A stretch of 35,985 bases of DNA from Flavobacteriaceae bacterium. GTDB taxonomy: Bacteria; Bacteroidota; Bacteroidia; Flavobacteriales; Flavobacteriaceae. The translations under genes were made by a program, and so were the position numbers. Positions 23,821-32,382 of this stretch are shown in pieces (position 1 is the stretch's first letter; every line of letters starts with the position of its first letter). Where the stretch lies: positions 1-35,985 of the forward strand of contig JAKMDI010000015.1 in NCBI GenBank assembly GCA_022428005.1. Direction: 5' to 3'. The notes beneath the pieces were generated by a model, which was not told the origin of the DNA, made no database searches, and saw nothing but the letters and a program-made list of their open reading frames with translations.

Positions 23821-24816
23821 TTAAGAAATTGAAATGGGGGTTTTTACTTTTAGTGATTTTTTTGCTGCCATAGCAATGGCCAATGCCGCAAGTCCGTCTT
23901 CAGCAGAGATACTCGGTGGTTGTTTGTGAATTAGGGTATCGATAAAATCTAATAAAACATTGCGATAGGATTCGGCGTAGCGTTCAATAAAAAAGTGTTT
24001 AGAACGGGCGGTGTGGTGCCCAGTGGCATTTGCAATTTGAACGGAATTGTCCAAAACATTTTGCGTGGCCGTCATTCCATTTTCACCAAAAACCTCAACC
24101 CTTTGGTCGTATCCATAGGTGCTGTATCTGCTGTTGTCTATTTGCACCATACATCCCTTTTTAAAAACCAGGGTGATCACAGCGGTGTCAATATCGTCAT
24201 ACTGTTGAAGCGGAAGATCACCGAATACCGAACCATGGGCATAGACTTGCACAACCTCGTCATTGACCAAATACCTCGCCATATCAAAATCGTGAATACT
24301 CATGTCGAGAAAAAGACCTCCAGAGTCTTTAATAAATGCTATTGGCGGGGGTGCGGGATCCCTACTCGTTATTTTTAGGATCCGTGGTTTACCTATTTTA
24401 CCCTCTTCAATCACACTTTTAAGCTGTTGAATATGAGGGTCAAACCTTCGGTTAAAGCCCACCATAAATTGCACTCCTGCAGCGGCTACTGTTTGGGTTA
24501 CCGTTTGTACCTTTTCATAGTTCAGATCAATTGGCTTTTCACAAAAAATATGTTTTCCCGCCTTTGCAGCTTGCAGTATATGGTCATAGTGATAGGCAGT
24601 GGGAGAGGCAATGACAACGGCATCCAAATTGGGGACTTCCATCATTTCCTCAAAAGTTTCACAATGATGTACAATGCCGTACTCCTCCAATAATACTTTG
24701 TGTTTTGGTTTTACTGGACTGGCAGCAATTACTTTTGCCTGAGGACAATAGCTTTGTAGATTGGAAAGGTGAACTTTGCCAATTCTTCCTAATCCAACTA
24801 TTCCAAAATTGATCAT
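23821..24816 (-). CDS. iolG: Inositol 2-dehydrogenase-like Gfo/Idh/MocA oxidoreductase
   Basis: A 331-residue NAD(P)-dependent oxidoreductase. The Rossmann motif is GIVGLGRIGKVH (residues 5-16). The catalytic Lys is in CEKP (Lys94). The active-site pair Asp171 and His175 lies in GGLFLDMSIHDFDMARYL. SRDPAPPP before it is typical of inositol 2-dehydrogenases. It would oxidise myo-inositol at carbon 2 to scyllo-inosose. No IolE, IolD, IolB or IolC is nearby, so inosose would need genes elsewhere, or the enzyme may act on another inositol or sugar acid. It lies 31 bases after the inositol oxygenase gene. Confidence 0.85.
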   Translation of the reverse strand: MINFGIVGLGRIGKVHLSNLQSYCPQAKVIAASPVKPKHKVLLEEYGIVHHCETFEEMMEVPNLDAVVIASPTAYHYDHILQAAKAGKHIFCEKPIDLNYEKVQTVTQTVAAAGVQFMVGFNRRFDPHIQQLKSVIEEGKIGKPRILKITSRDPAPPPIAFIKDSGGLFLDMSIHDFDMARYLVNDEVVQVYAHGSVFGDLPLQQYDDIDTAVITLVFKKGCMVQIDNSRYSTYGYDQRVEVFGENGMTATQNVLDNSVQIANATGHHTARSKHFFIERYAESYRNVLLDFIDTLIHKQPPSISAEDGLAALAIAMAAKKSLKVKTPISIS

Positions 24817-24847
24817 CCTAAGGTTGAAATTGATACTTTTTTATGGG

Positions 24848-25711
24848 TTAAAAAAGTAGTTTTTCAGGCAAATATTTTGAGATCAAATCTTCATAATAGG
24901 GTTTTAATGCTTTTGCATCGGGAGGAACTGGAGCCTTGGAATACAAATCATAGGGATTAAATAATTTTACCCATTTAAAATATTCTCTGTCTTCATCATT
25001 CATCAAATGGTCGTAAGCATTTTCACGATGCTGGGCATAGAAAGAATGATAGCGAATCATATAGAGTGCGGGTTTGGGCAGATAGTCTTTTACGATTTGA
25101 TACAAATACTCATCGTGGCCCCAGCTCATTTTAACCTGGTCTAAACCACAATTTTCTTTGTAAACGCCTAATTTGGAACGGTACCTGTCATCGCTGTAAT
25201 CTGGATTTTCGCTAAAAAACTCTGGATAGACAATTTTATCCGAGAAACCACAACCCACTGGGAAGGTATCTCCAACCACGGCCCATTGCGGTTCTCCAAA
25301 CAGACACAATACTTTACCCAAATCGTGAAGCAAACCCGTCAGGACAAACCAGTCGGGATGTCCGTCCTTACGAATGGCCTCTGAGGTTTGTAGCAGGTGC
25401 TGCAACTGGTCCAGTTCAATGTCTGGATCACTGTCGTCCACCAAAGTGTTGAGGTAGTCTAAAGCCTCCCAAATTGACATTTTACGCTTATTGAAAGCCA
25501 AAAACTCTTTTTCCTTCTCAACCACAAATTCATAGGTCTGGTATTGGTGATTGAGCTTGTAAAATTCCCTAACGGTTGCGTCCCGATCGGAATCTACATA
25601 ATTTCTAAATTCCTTTTTTTCCTTGGCCATTTCCGGGTCAGGATATCTTTTTACTAAGTCATCCTCCCAATGGTCCATATTGTAAAGGGGAGTTGGGTTT
25701 GGTTTTTTCAT
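24848..25711 (-). CDS. myo-Inositol oxygenase
   Basis: A 287-residue protein clearly of the MIOX family, which splits myo-inositol with oxygen to D-glucuronate at a di-iron centre. All six iron ligands of the mammalian enzyme are conserved: His105 ([13 protein letters not shown]), His129 and Asp130 (LLHDLGKVL, with Lys133), His199 (MSWGHDEY), His222 (RYHSFYA) and Asp255 (NPYDLYSK). [17 protein letters not shown] is nearly identical to eukaryotic enzymes. The length equals that of the animal protein. MIOX is mainly known from eukaryotes and is less common in bacteria. It is first in the five-gene operon. Confidence 0.95.
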   Translation of the reverse strand: MKKPNPTPLYNMDHWEDDLVKRYPDPEMAKEKKEFRNYVDSDRDATVREFYKLNHQYQTYEFVVEKEKEFLAFNKRKMSIWEALDYLNTLVDDSDPDIELDQLQHLLQTSEAIRKDGHPDWFVLTGLLHDLGKVLCLFGEPQWAVVGDTFPVGCGFSDKIVYPEFFSENPDYSDDRYRSKLGVYKENCGLDQVKMSWGHDEYLYQIVKDYLPKPALYMIRYHSFYAQHRENAYDHLMNDEDREYFKWVKLFNPYDLYSKAPVPPDAKALKPYYEDLISKYLPEKLLF

Positions 25712-25877
25712 CTTAGCTTTTATTTATAGATTTAGAATTTAAAAGTATGATAAATTTTTAATTCTACAGTCCTTCAATTAAAAATACAGTCCGTGTGGGT
25801 AATTGATTAATTTGATTGCCCCCAATTCCCGTTGGATATTGCTCTAAAGAGATCGTTTAAGAAGGTTGATCTTCGGG

Positions 25878-26645
25878 TTAATCCAGTACTTCTTGGTCAC
25901 CTACCACCATTTCATCAAATTTTAAGTCATCAAATCCTTCCTGATCAAAAGGGTCTTCAATGTATTGCTGGATATTAAAAAGTGCCATCAGTATAAAACC
26001 AATCATGACAGAAAAGAAGACAGAAATTCCAAATTCCAAAAAGTTATTTTTATCAAAACTTGCTAAAATATGAGAATTGTATACCAGTGGGGATAAGTAA
26101 ATAAAAATCAAACAATACATCCGAAGGGAAATAGGAGTAGCGTGTACTTTTAGGGTATTTAATTTTTCTGCATATTCAAATAATTCGTTTTTTACCCTGA
26201 TAATACTGTCCTTCTCTCTTTCATTATAATGTTTTTTGAACCCTTCTAAATGGTAAAAAATCTCTTTTCGGTGCTTTCTGATTTCTATCATCCTGTTGCT
26301 TTTTTGATCGATGAGGTGATCAACAACGTTTTTTTGTAAAACCAATAGGTCTTTAAAGAAAGTGTTATAATCGCTATTAGTAGTTCCATCTACAGCTCGA
26401 AAAAGGTTGGTCAGCTCTATCATTTTATTTCTAAAGCTGTTAAAGGTAGCGATGGAATCCTGTCTTTTTTGATAGGCACTGGTAATCGAAAAAACCAAGG
26501 GAAAAACAATTGCAATGCTCAAAACAGTAAAGTCAATTTGCAGATTGAATTGGTATTTATCATAAATGAAATAAACAGCCAATGTTTCGATAATAATAAC
26601 GATCATTCGAAAGTTTAGGGTCGAGAAAATTACTTTAACATTCAT
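25878..26645 (-). CDS. Bestrophin-like membrane protein
   Basis: A 255-residue protein with paired membrane segments at the N-terminus (IVIIIETLAVYFIY and FTVLSIAIVFPLVFSITSAY) and near the C-terminus (LRMYCLIFIYLSPLVY and VFFSVMIGFILMALFN). A long charged helical middle (about 60-170) separates them. The end QYIEDPFDQEGFDDLKFDE resembles the IEDPFG--DDL motif that follows the last helix of bestrophins, so a divergent anion channel is likely but not certain. It is monocistronic. A broken second copy lies at 7641-7931. A run of eight G bases sits about 40 bases upstream. Confidence 0.75.
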   Translation of the reverse strand: MNVKVIFSTLNFRMIVIIIETLAVYFIYDKYQFNLQIDFTVLSIAIVFPLVFSITSAYQKRQDSIATFNSFRNKMIELTNLFRAVDGTTNSDYNTFFKDLLVLQKNVVDHLIDQKSNRMIEIRKHRKEIFYHLEGFKKHYNEREKDSIIRVKNELFEYAEKLNTLKVHATPISLRMYCLIFIYLSPLVYNSHILASFDKNNFLEFGISVFFSVMIGFILMALFNIQQYIEDPFDQEGFDDLKFDEMVVGDQEVLD

Positions 26646-26823
26646 TTTTCTGATAAAATGGCTCGCTATGGTTAGAGTATTAGGGGGGGGATAATAGTTA
26701 AGAAATTGATTTTAGGTTAACAAGTAGCGCTTGTTTACTGTTATATCCTAATATACGAATTTTACTTACTATTATAACAAATAACGCTTATTCAATTGAT
26801 TTATTGTTCAGCTGTAAAGATGA

Positions 26824-27951
26824 TTAAAATTTAATAGGCGTCCCATAGCCCTGGGTGTTTATTTGTTCTAAGCCCGTTAGTTCACGTACGGTAGGCGCAA
26901 TTTGATTGTTGAAAAGCGGGGCTTGATTGCTTATTTCTCCAGCGTTTGCGATTCCTTTTCCAAATGCGATGATCCATGTTTGATCAGATCCTTTTACATC
27001 GGTTCCATGGCTTCGCCAGGAGTCCAATGGCGCTGTGCCCCTACCGTGGTCTGTGGTAATAATGAATGTTGTTTTACCTCGATAATACTCACTTCCCTGG
27101 ACATACTCCCACAAGTCTTTGATCAGCGCGTCGGTATTGTGGGTTGATTTTAGATAAGAGGCATAATCCCCATTGTGGGCAAAATCGTCGGTTTCCCCAT
27201 AGGAAATATAAATCAAGTCGGGTTGATGCTTTTCAATATAGGCCTTGGCATATTGGTGGGTAAACCCATCCAACCTCACAGAACCCCAAGGACTGGGAAT
27301 TTGTTCCTGCAGCTGGTTGAGTAATTCCTCTTGTGGTGTAAGCGGAAAATCGGTGGAAGGCTCAAACCCGCAATTTGTATAGACCCCAGACCGGGCTTCA
27401 TTTATTATAAAATCAAATACATCCCAACTCCCAAAAGCGGCGACTTTTCGTTTATTGTATTTTTGGGCATATTGCTCCAATACCGTTACATTTTTATTTG
27501 GGTTTTTATCGTTGCTGTCAATATTTATATCATCAGCACGACCGGTTAAAATTTCGTTGTAGCCGGGGTAGGAAAACCACATACCGTTGGTAAGATTGAC
27601 CTTACTGTTCAGTTTTCTGTTGCCGTGGATTTGCCCCATTTTCACCACCTCCTCCCATATAAAGGGCATCAGCACCGATCTTCGCTCCCTTGGGGTGGCA
27701 CTCCAATAAGCTTTGTTAAGTGCCTCTGGCTTTTTTACATATTTTTTATTCTGAATCAAATCTTTGTCGGCACCAGTAAATAACTCCTGCCATCTCAAGC
27801 CGTCTAAGGTGATTAAAAAAACTTTTTGATCCACAGAGCTGTTTTGGGAAAAGGCCTGTGGGGAAAACAAGAGAAAATAAGACATTAATACCATTGCTTT
27901 TAAGGTGACCCTTTCGACTTTACTTCGGTGTGTTCCTGGCTGATGATGCAT
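26824..27951 (-). CDS. Alkaline phosphatase superfamily phosphodiesterase/phosphatase
   Basis: A 375-residue secreted enzyme of the alkaline phosphatase, sulfatase and nucleotide pyrophosphatase superfamily. An N-terminal signal (MVLMSYFLLFSPQAFSQ) starts about residue 20, and ATG at 27894 is an alternative start. Metal ligands appear in ITLDGLRW (Asp50), YGETDDFAHNGDY (Asp and His), TTDHGRG (Asp and His) and SHGTD (His). The nucleophile region is NGMWFSYPGYNEILTG. The short, insert-poor form suits a phosphodiesterase more than a classic alkaline phosphatase. The substrate is unknown. It is monocistronic. Confidence 0.85.
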   Translation of the reverse strand: MHHQPGTHRSKVERVTLKAMVLMSYFLLFSPQAFSQNSSVDQKVFLITLDGLRWQELFTGADKDLIQNKKYVKKPEALNKAYWSATPRERRSVLMPFIWEEVVKMGQIHGNRKLNSKVNLTNGMWFSYPGYNEILTGRADDINIDSNDKNPNKNVTVLEQYAQKYNKRKVAAFGSWDVFDFIINEARSGVYTNCGFEPSTDFPLTPQEELLNQLQEQIPSPWGSVRLDGFTHQYAKAYIEKHQPDLIYISYGETDDFAHNGDYASYLKSTHNTDALIKDLWEYVQGSEYYRGKTTFIITTDHGRGTAPLDSWRSHGTDVKGSDQTWIIAFGKGIANAGEISNQAPLFNNQIAPTVRELTGLEQINTQGYGTPIKF

Positions 27952-27997
27952 GGTGTTTTTTGTTCCAATTTAAGAAATTAATGCTGATTTTATGTTA

Positions 27998-28026
27998 TAA
28001 AAAAACCCTCCGCTGGGGAGGGTTTT
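27998..28026 (-). terminator. Intrinsic terminator after the 39/41-residue gene
   Basis: ACCCTCC (28005-28011) pairs with GGAGGGT (28017-28023), and flanking A/T pairs extend the stem to ten. On the minus strand the stem is followed by a run of seven or eight T. It lies about 20 bases after the small gene's stop and about 50 bases upstream of the phosphatase start, so it separates the two genes. Confidence 0.75.
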
Positions 28027-28045
28027 ACTTTAGCGTGAATTTCAA

Positions 28046-28171
28046 TTATTTTTTTACTTCTTCCAAAATCAAGCTCAAAAGCTCGTTTTGTTTTTTTAAC
28101 TGAAACAACACATCACGATCGATTATTTTTTGCTCAATCGTTCTTGTTTTGTTGAAATATTTCATAATCAT
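28046..28171 (-). CDS. 39-41-residue small protein with its own terminator
   Basis: An ATG at 28171 (or 28165, two codons later) opens a frame ending at TAA 28046-28048. The protein reads MIMKYFNKTRTIEQKIIDRD followed by VLFQLKKQNELLSLILEE and VKK, a strongly amphipathic helix with heptad-like Leu/Ile spacing, so a coiled coil is likely. The strong terminator about 20 bases after the stop supports real expression. No family recognised. It could also be a small regulatory RNA with a chance frame. Confidence 0.5.
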   Translation of the reverse strand: MIMKYFNKTRTIEQKIIDRDVLFQLKKQNELLSLILEEVKK

Positions 28172-28418
28172 TAGAAATTAATACTGCCGTAAATCAATGA
28201 TGATGAATTGTAACTTATTAGGACATAAATTCTTCACCATAGGATTCACTTTAGCGTTAAACTTATGTAACGATTTTTCCGGATGCGTTCTCTCCACCCG
28301 CGACTATATTGTAGGTCCCAGTCCACACGGGAATGCTTTGTAAAGTTATAAAAAAAATATATTATAAAAAACTGAAAAATAATTTATTGATTATAGTAAG
28401 TCTCAAAATTGAGATAAC
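28172..28418. other. Non-coding gap
   Basis: About 250 AT-rich bases upstream of the 41-residue gene. A plus-strand frame from 28333 runs on into the antisense of the next gene and is not coding. I see no RNA gene. Confidence 0.35.
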
Positions 28419-28443
28419 AAAAAACCCTCCACGAGGGAGGGTT
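28419..28443 (-). terminator. Intrinsic terminator of the secreted-protein gene
   Basis: ACCCTCC (28424-28430) and GGAGGGT (28436-28442) form a stem around ACGAG, followed on the minus strand by six T. It lies 23 bases after the stop of the gene at 28466-29164. Confidence 0.75.
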
Positions 28444-28465
28444 ATATCGGTAAAGTATTCGCTGA

Positions 28466-29164
28466 CTAAAAGTCTGCGATACGGATCAACATTAAAGAAT
28501 TTACCAATGTTCTTACCCCTGAGACCTTTTTTGAAAATTCAACAAACATAGGATCAGCAAACATGGCTTTGGTATTGGAAAGTGCGGATTTTATATCGTT
28601 GTGCCCCATCCAAACAAAATGCGTGAAGTCTTTATTTTTTCCTACGATTGGAAAAGCTAGACCATAAGAGTTCTCTGTATACCCCATTTTTTTTGCGAGC
28701 TTTGGCGACATGCTTGTAAACTCCTTCAAATAAAGTGCGGGGTTGGTGATGTCCATTTGAAATATCATAAACACATTGTCCTCTGCCCAATCTTCACCAT
28801 TGTACCATACGGGGGTGTTTAGGGTCTGTGAAATCTCGATGGCGTGTGCGCGTAGCTTGCGTTCCCAAACCATTTGTGCCTCCATTGATTGGCCGTAGGA
28901 CATGAACGCGCTTTCAAAAGCAGCCTCGTCTGGAAAACAAAATTGGATGGAGTGCGTCGCTTCTATGTTACCGTTGGGACCATAGGCAAACAAAGACTTT
29001 GTTGCTTGTATGCTTTTACCCCATTCTGTACTCATTAGATTTTGCATAGCAGAGACTACCATTTCAGGCTCCTCGGCTTTTAGGTCAAAAAATATACAGT
29101 ACTGGGCATGCGCATTAAAACTAAAAGTGGTGATTAGCAATAAACTTAAAATAGATTTTTTCAT
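28466..29164 (-). CDS. Secreted protein of unknown function
   Basis: A 232-residue protein with a cleavable signal (ILSLLLITTFSFNAHAQ). The rest shows two similar halves: a first half from YCIFFDLKAEEPEMVVSAMQ to HSIQFCFPDEAAFESAF, and a second from VFMIFQMDITNPALYLKEF to FTHFVWMGHNDIKSA. The alternation suggests a tandem pair of ferredoxin-like or dimeric alpha/beta-barrel domains. No catalytic motif was recognised. Its leader, ATTATTAACCATAAA just before the ATG, is shared with the gene at 32429-32899. Confidence 0.7.
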   Translation of the reverse strand: MKKSILSLLLITTFSFNAHAQYCIFFDLKAEEPEMVVSAMQNLMSTEWGKSIQATKSLFAYGPNGNIEATHSIQFCFPDEAAFESAFMSYGQSMEAQMVWERKLRAHAIEISQTLNTPVWYNGEDWAEDNVFMIFQMDITNPALYLKEFTSMSPKLAKKMGYTENSYGLAFPIVGKNKDFTHFVWMGHNDIKSALSNTKAMFADPMFVEFSKKVSGVRTLVNSLMLIRIADF

Positions 29165-29188
29165 TTAAATGATTTTATGGTTAATAAT
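29165..29188 (-). promoter_or_regulatory. Conserved leader sequence (copy 1)
   Basis: On the minus strand, ATTATTAACCATAAAAT and then CATTTAA run directly into ATG AAA AAA. The first 15 bases are identical to the leader of the gene at 32429-32899. Its role could be ribosome binding or a shared control site. Confidence 0.35.
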
Positions 29189-29332
29189 GAATGTAAACTT
29201 AATAAAAACTTCTGTGAGAACAGATTTATTATATGTTATTCTATCATGAATAAAATAGGTGCCAGGTTTCGGCATTTTTAAAACAATTATTCAATAAGTT
29301 AAGGGTCTGATTTAAACGCTACACTCCATGGA

Positions 29333-30229
29333 CTATTGGTCCAGTAAATGTTTTTTAAACCATTGTATGCGCTTCCCTTCAACTTCAGACACGTTGAGAC
29401 CGCCTTTAAAACTGGGTCCGTGTCCAGCATTTTTTATCACCATTAATTCATTTTCAACACCGTATTTATTTAATGAATCAACCAACATCTGTGAATGTAT
29501 TATGGGAACTGTTTTATCCAAATCACCGTGCATAAGCAGCACTGGTGGGTCGTCTGGGGTGGCGTGCGCTACTGGAGATGCCTTTTTTGCAATCTGGTAT
29601 TCCAAAGAGTTTGCCCGTTCAATTTCTTTACCTCTAAGGCCGAGATAAACGCCATTTTTGTAAAGACTTTGATTTAAGAAAGTGGTCACAGGCGCCCTTG
29701 CAATCACTGCTTGGACCTTGGCACTTTCTCGGTTGATGGGGTCATCGTCATCGGTCCTGCCACTACCATCCAATAAAGCGATCATAAGGACAATATTTCC
29801 CCCTGAAGAACCTCCAATGGCGCCAATTTTATCTGGGTTAATTTTAAATTTATCGGCATTGTGGCGAATGTACCTGACCGCCCGCTGTGCGTCATCGATG
29901 GGGTCGGGAAATTTAAACCGGGGGGTGGCGCGGTGGTTGATACTAAAAACTGTATACCCCTCATTGATCAACTGTTGGCATTCTAAGCTAACATGACTTT
30001 GATGGTTTAAAGGTTGCGCGGCCATTGACAAAGGTTTGTTAAATCCACTCCCAGAAACATGCACCAAACCAATACCGTTTGGAGAATCTGGGTAATAAAT
30101 GTCCATGAGCAGGGCCAGCCCGGAATACATCCCAAAAATTACATTTCGGTCTGCTTTCTTGAACTGCATTGGAGGCTGAGCCAGAATAATAAATGGTAAA
30201 AACAATAAAGCAAAAACAGTTTTTTTCAT
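29333..30229 (-). CDS. Secreted alpha/beta-hydrolase esterase
   Basis: A 298-residue enzyme of the acetyl-esterase/BD-FAE-like group with a signal peptide (FALLFLPFIILAQ). The nucleophile is Ser142 in GAIGGSSGGN, the acid is in LMHGDLDKTVP, and the His is in NAGHGPSF. The usual HGG oxyanion motif is replaced by HVSGSGF (about residues 57-63), so the oxyanion hole may differ. DAQRAVRYIRHNADKFKI before the nucleophile is typical. Likely substrates are short acyl esters on glycans or small molecules. It is a single gene. Confidence 0.85.
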   Translation of the reverse strand: MKKTVFALLFLPFIILAQPPMQFKKADRNVIFGMYSGLALLMDIYYPDSPNGIGLVHVSGSGFNKPLSMAAQPLNHQSHVSLECQQLINEGYTVFSINHRATPRFKFPDPIDDAQRAVRYIRHNADKFKINPDKIGAIGGSSGGNIVLMIALLDGSGRTDDDDPINRESAKVQAVIARAPVTTFLNQSLYKNGVYLGLRGKEIERANSLEYQIAKKASPVAHATPDDPPVLLMHGDLDKTVPIIHSQMLVDSLNKYGVENELMVIKNAGHGPSFKGGLNVSEVEGKRIQWFKKHLLDQ

Positions 30230-30308
30230 TGGATTAAAAATTAAATAGGGCTGCTCAACAAAAATTTTAAATTTTCTCGTACTTACTTAATCTTTAACAA
30301 AAGTGTTG

Positions 30309-30328
30309 CCTCCCTACAAATAGGGAGG
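30309..30328 (-). terminator. Perfect hairpin between two minus-strand genes
   Basis: CCTCCCTA (30309-30316) and TAGGGAGG (30321-30328) pair perfectly over a CAAA loop, with GTT/AAC outside after one bulged base. It lies about 90 bases after the stop of the gene at 30421 and lacks a T-run, so terminator status is uncertain. Confidence 0.4.
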
Positions 30329-30420
30329 AACAAAACCAATGTTGAATGCTGGATTGCATGGCAGCCCGGAGAAATGTTCTGCAGCTGCTTAAAAATCAAT
30401 TAAACCAGCGACTGAATTGC

Positions 30421-30684
30421 TTATGGTTGAAGTGGCGCAAAAGAATGCATTTCGTCATTGACAATCTGCATTTTCTCTGATAATGTGATCATAAATTCAG
30501 AACCCATAAGCTCCTGCATTCCCTTCATGTCTACATCATAAAGCATAACGATACAACTTGTTTCGTCTACTTTGCCCACAGTGGTTTTGGATTCATCGCA
30601 AACGGCAGCCCGCTCGGCATGATTGTCAAATTCTTCTTTCCATGCGTCGTAGTTAGCCATTGATACTTTTAAAATAACGTTCAT
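30421..30684 (-). CDS. Small DUF3764-like/dimeric alpha-beta barrel protein
   Basis: An 87-residue soluble protein. MNVILKVSMANYDAWKEEFDNHAERAA-like opening, then a TSCIVMLYDVDMKGMQELM strand-helix and a closing helix, resembles the DUF3764 or antibiotic biosynthesis monooxygenase-type ferredoxin fold that works as a dimer. The Cys in RAAVCDES and TSCIVM are the only reactive residues of note. Function unknown. It is a single gene facing away from mscL. Confidence 0.65.
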   Translation of the reverse strand: MNVILKVSMANYDAWKEEFDNHAERAAVCDESKTTVGKVDETSCIVMLYDVDMKGMQELMGSEFMITLSEKMQIVNDEMHSFAPLQP

Positions 30685-30829
30685 TCTAATTCTTTTTGGT
30701 TTATGAAAATTAAATATATGTAATTCATTGCTCGAAAAAAAGGATCACAACGACTTTCTACTGCAAAAAAACTGGTATCGCAACAGTGCAGTTACCCCAA
30801 ATTCTAATGCTCTTTTAGGGCCAAAGATT

Positions 30830-30837
30830 TATTTTTG
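30830..30837 (+). promoter_or_regulatory. -7 promoter box (TATTTTTG) of mscL
   Basis: Exact TAnnTTTG match 33 bases before the mscL start. Confidence 0.45.
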
Positions 30838-30870
30838 TGTAGGTTAACTATAAATTAAAAACACAGGCCT

Positions 30871-31287
30871 ATGAACATTTTAAAAGAATTTAAGGAATTT
30901 GCCATAAAAGGCAATATGATTGAGATGGCGGTGGGTATTGTCATCGGTGCTTCATTTAACGCTGTGGTGGATGTATTGGTAAAAAATATTCTACTTCCCC
31001 CGCTTTCGCTTATGTCGGAAGGCGTAAGTTTTCAGCAAAAGAAAATCACGCTAAGGGCAGCGACCTCAGATTTGAGTGAGGTATCTATTGACTATGGGCT
31101 CTTCATCAATAGCTTGGTGGATTTTGTCATTGTTGGCTTTACAATTTTTGTCATTATCAAGTTTTTTAACAGCCTAAAAAGAAAGTCGGAAGATGTAAAC
31201 GAAGCCACGGTTGAAACGCCAAAAAACATTGCACTGCTCACAGAAATTCGAGATGCCTTAGAAAAAATGGCGCAAAACAATAAATAG
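30871..31287 (+). CDS. mscL: Large-conductance mechanosensitive channel
   Basis: A 138-residue MscL, the usual length. The N-terminal amphipathic helix and first membrane helix (FKEFAIKGNMIEMAVGIVIG then ASFNAVVDVLVKNILLPPL) carry the Gly/Ala-rich pore constriction. The periplasmic loop is followed by helix 2 (LVDFVIVGFTIFVIIKFFNS) and a C-terminal bundle (LLTEIRDALEKMAQNNK). It opens under membrane tension to release solutes during osmotic downshock. It is a single gene with a good -7 box upstream. Confidence 0.96.
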   Translation: MNILKEFKEFAIKGNMIEMAVGIVIGASFNAVVDVLVKNILLPPLSLMSEGVSFQQKKITLRAATSDLSEVSIDYGLFINSLVDFVIVGFTIFVIIKFFNSLKRKSEDVNEATVETPKNIALLTEIRDALEKMAQNNK

Positions 31288-31447
31288 TCCGGGGCTTTTG
31301 ATGGCGTTGGAGTCCAGCAGTGAGTATTAGAACTAAAACTTACCCGACTTGACCCTTGTCCCTCGGTTCAACTAATAATTCAATAATAAAATTTCCTTTC
31401 TAAAAAAACATTATTTTTAAAGAACGTTTAACCAATAATCAAATACT

Positions 31448-32293
31448 ATGGATCAGCAACTACAAGAGATCAGAGAGCAACAAAAAGCGTCCTGGAACAA
31501 ATTTTCATCGGGATGGAAAAAATGGGACGATTTGGTAACACAATTCCTCCAGCCCATGGGCGATGAGATCATCGATCAACTACATTTAAAAGCGAGTGAT
31601 GCAGTACTCGATATTGCTGGGGGCACGGGAGAACCCGGTCTGACTATCGCCTCCATCGTAAAAAATGGTAAGGTGATCATCACCGATCTCGCCGAGGAGA
31701 TGCTGGCGATCGCCGCAGAAAATGCCTCCCGAAAAAATATTACCAATGCAGAAACCCAAGTCTGTGATGTCTGCGAACTTCCCTTTGCGGATAACAGTTT
31801 TGATGCAATCAGCTGTCGTTTTGGATATATGTTCTTTCCGGACCTTTTGCTGGCAACTCAGGAAATGGCAAGGGTGTTAAAGCCAGGAGGCCGTATTGCC
31901 GTATCGGTTTGGGGGCCTCCAGAAAAGAATTTTTGGGTCACCGCTGTGGGTGGAACCATCAATCAAAATATGCAATTGGATCCGCCACCGCCGGGGGCTC
32001 CAGGAATGTTTCGCTGTGCTGAACCAGAAATGATTCAAGGTTTGTTTAAAGCCGCAGGTCTAAAACAAACCGGTGAAAAAGAGGTCAACAGCAGTCTAAA
32101 TCTCGAATCTACAGAAGTCTATTGGAACATGATGACAGAAGTAGCTGCCCCTTTTGTCGCAGCACTGAGCAAAGCCGATGCTGAAATGAAAACAAAAATC
32201 AAAGGGGAAGTTTTTCAAAAAATTAAGGAAAAAATGGGCAGTGATACCGTTTCCCTCAACGGGAACGCACGGGTAATTTACGGGGTAAAATAA
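31448..32293 (+). CDS. Class I SAM-dependent methyltransferase
   Basis: A 281-residue methyltransferase of the UbiE/Methyltransf_11 type. Motif I is VLDIAGGTGEPGLTIA, motif II is the acidic KVIITDLAEEMLAIA, and post-motifs are LPFADNSFDAISCRFGYMFF and VLKPGGRIAVSVWGPPE. The C-terminal part is a lid-like domain (about 200-281). The methyl acceptor cannot be told: a small molecule or lipid is most likely. Its leader contains TTAACCAATAAT, similar to that of other genes here. A hairpin follows the stop. Confidence 0.88.
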   Translation: MDQQLQEIREQQKASWNKFSSGWKKWDDLVTQFLQPMGDEIIDQLHLKASDAVLDIAGGTGEPGLTIASIVKNGKVIITDLAEEMLAIAAENASRKNITNAETQVCDVCELPFADNSFDAISCRFGYMFFPDLLLATQEMARVLKPGGRIAVSVWGPPEKNFWVTAVGGTINQNMQLDPPPPGAPGMFRCAEPEMIQGLFKAAGLKQTGEKEVNSSLNLESTEVYWNMMTEVAAPFVAALSKADAEMKTKIKGEVFQKIKEKMGSDTVSLNGNARVIYGVK

Positions 32294-32297
32294 TACA

Positions 32298-32328
32298 AAA
32301 CCCAGCCTGTGGAAAACCACAGGGGTTA
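32298..32328 (+). terminator. Hairpin after the methyltransferase gene
   Basis: CCTGTGG (32306-32312) and CCACAGG (32317-32323) pair perfectly over AAAA, and AACC before and GGTT after extend it past a three-base bulge. No T-run follows, so this is likely an mRNA-end hairpin ahead of the true terminator near 32388. Confidence 0.45.
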
Positions 32329-32382
32329 GAACTATAAATATAGATCTGCAGTTCCTGTATTTAAACAAGGTAGCCTTAAAAT

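Noticed and set aside
26712-26745. Inverted repeat AACAAG/CTTGTT upstream of the phosphatase region
   Set aside because: Six-pair stem with no T-run and no gene end beside it; compatible with chance.
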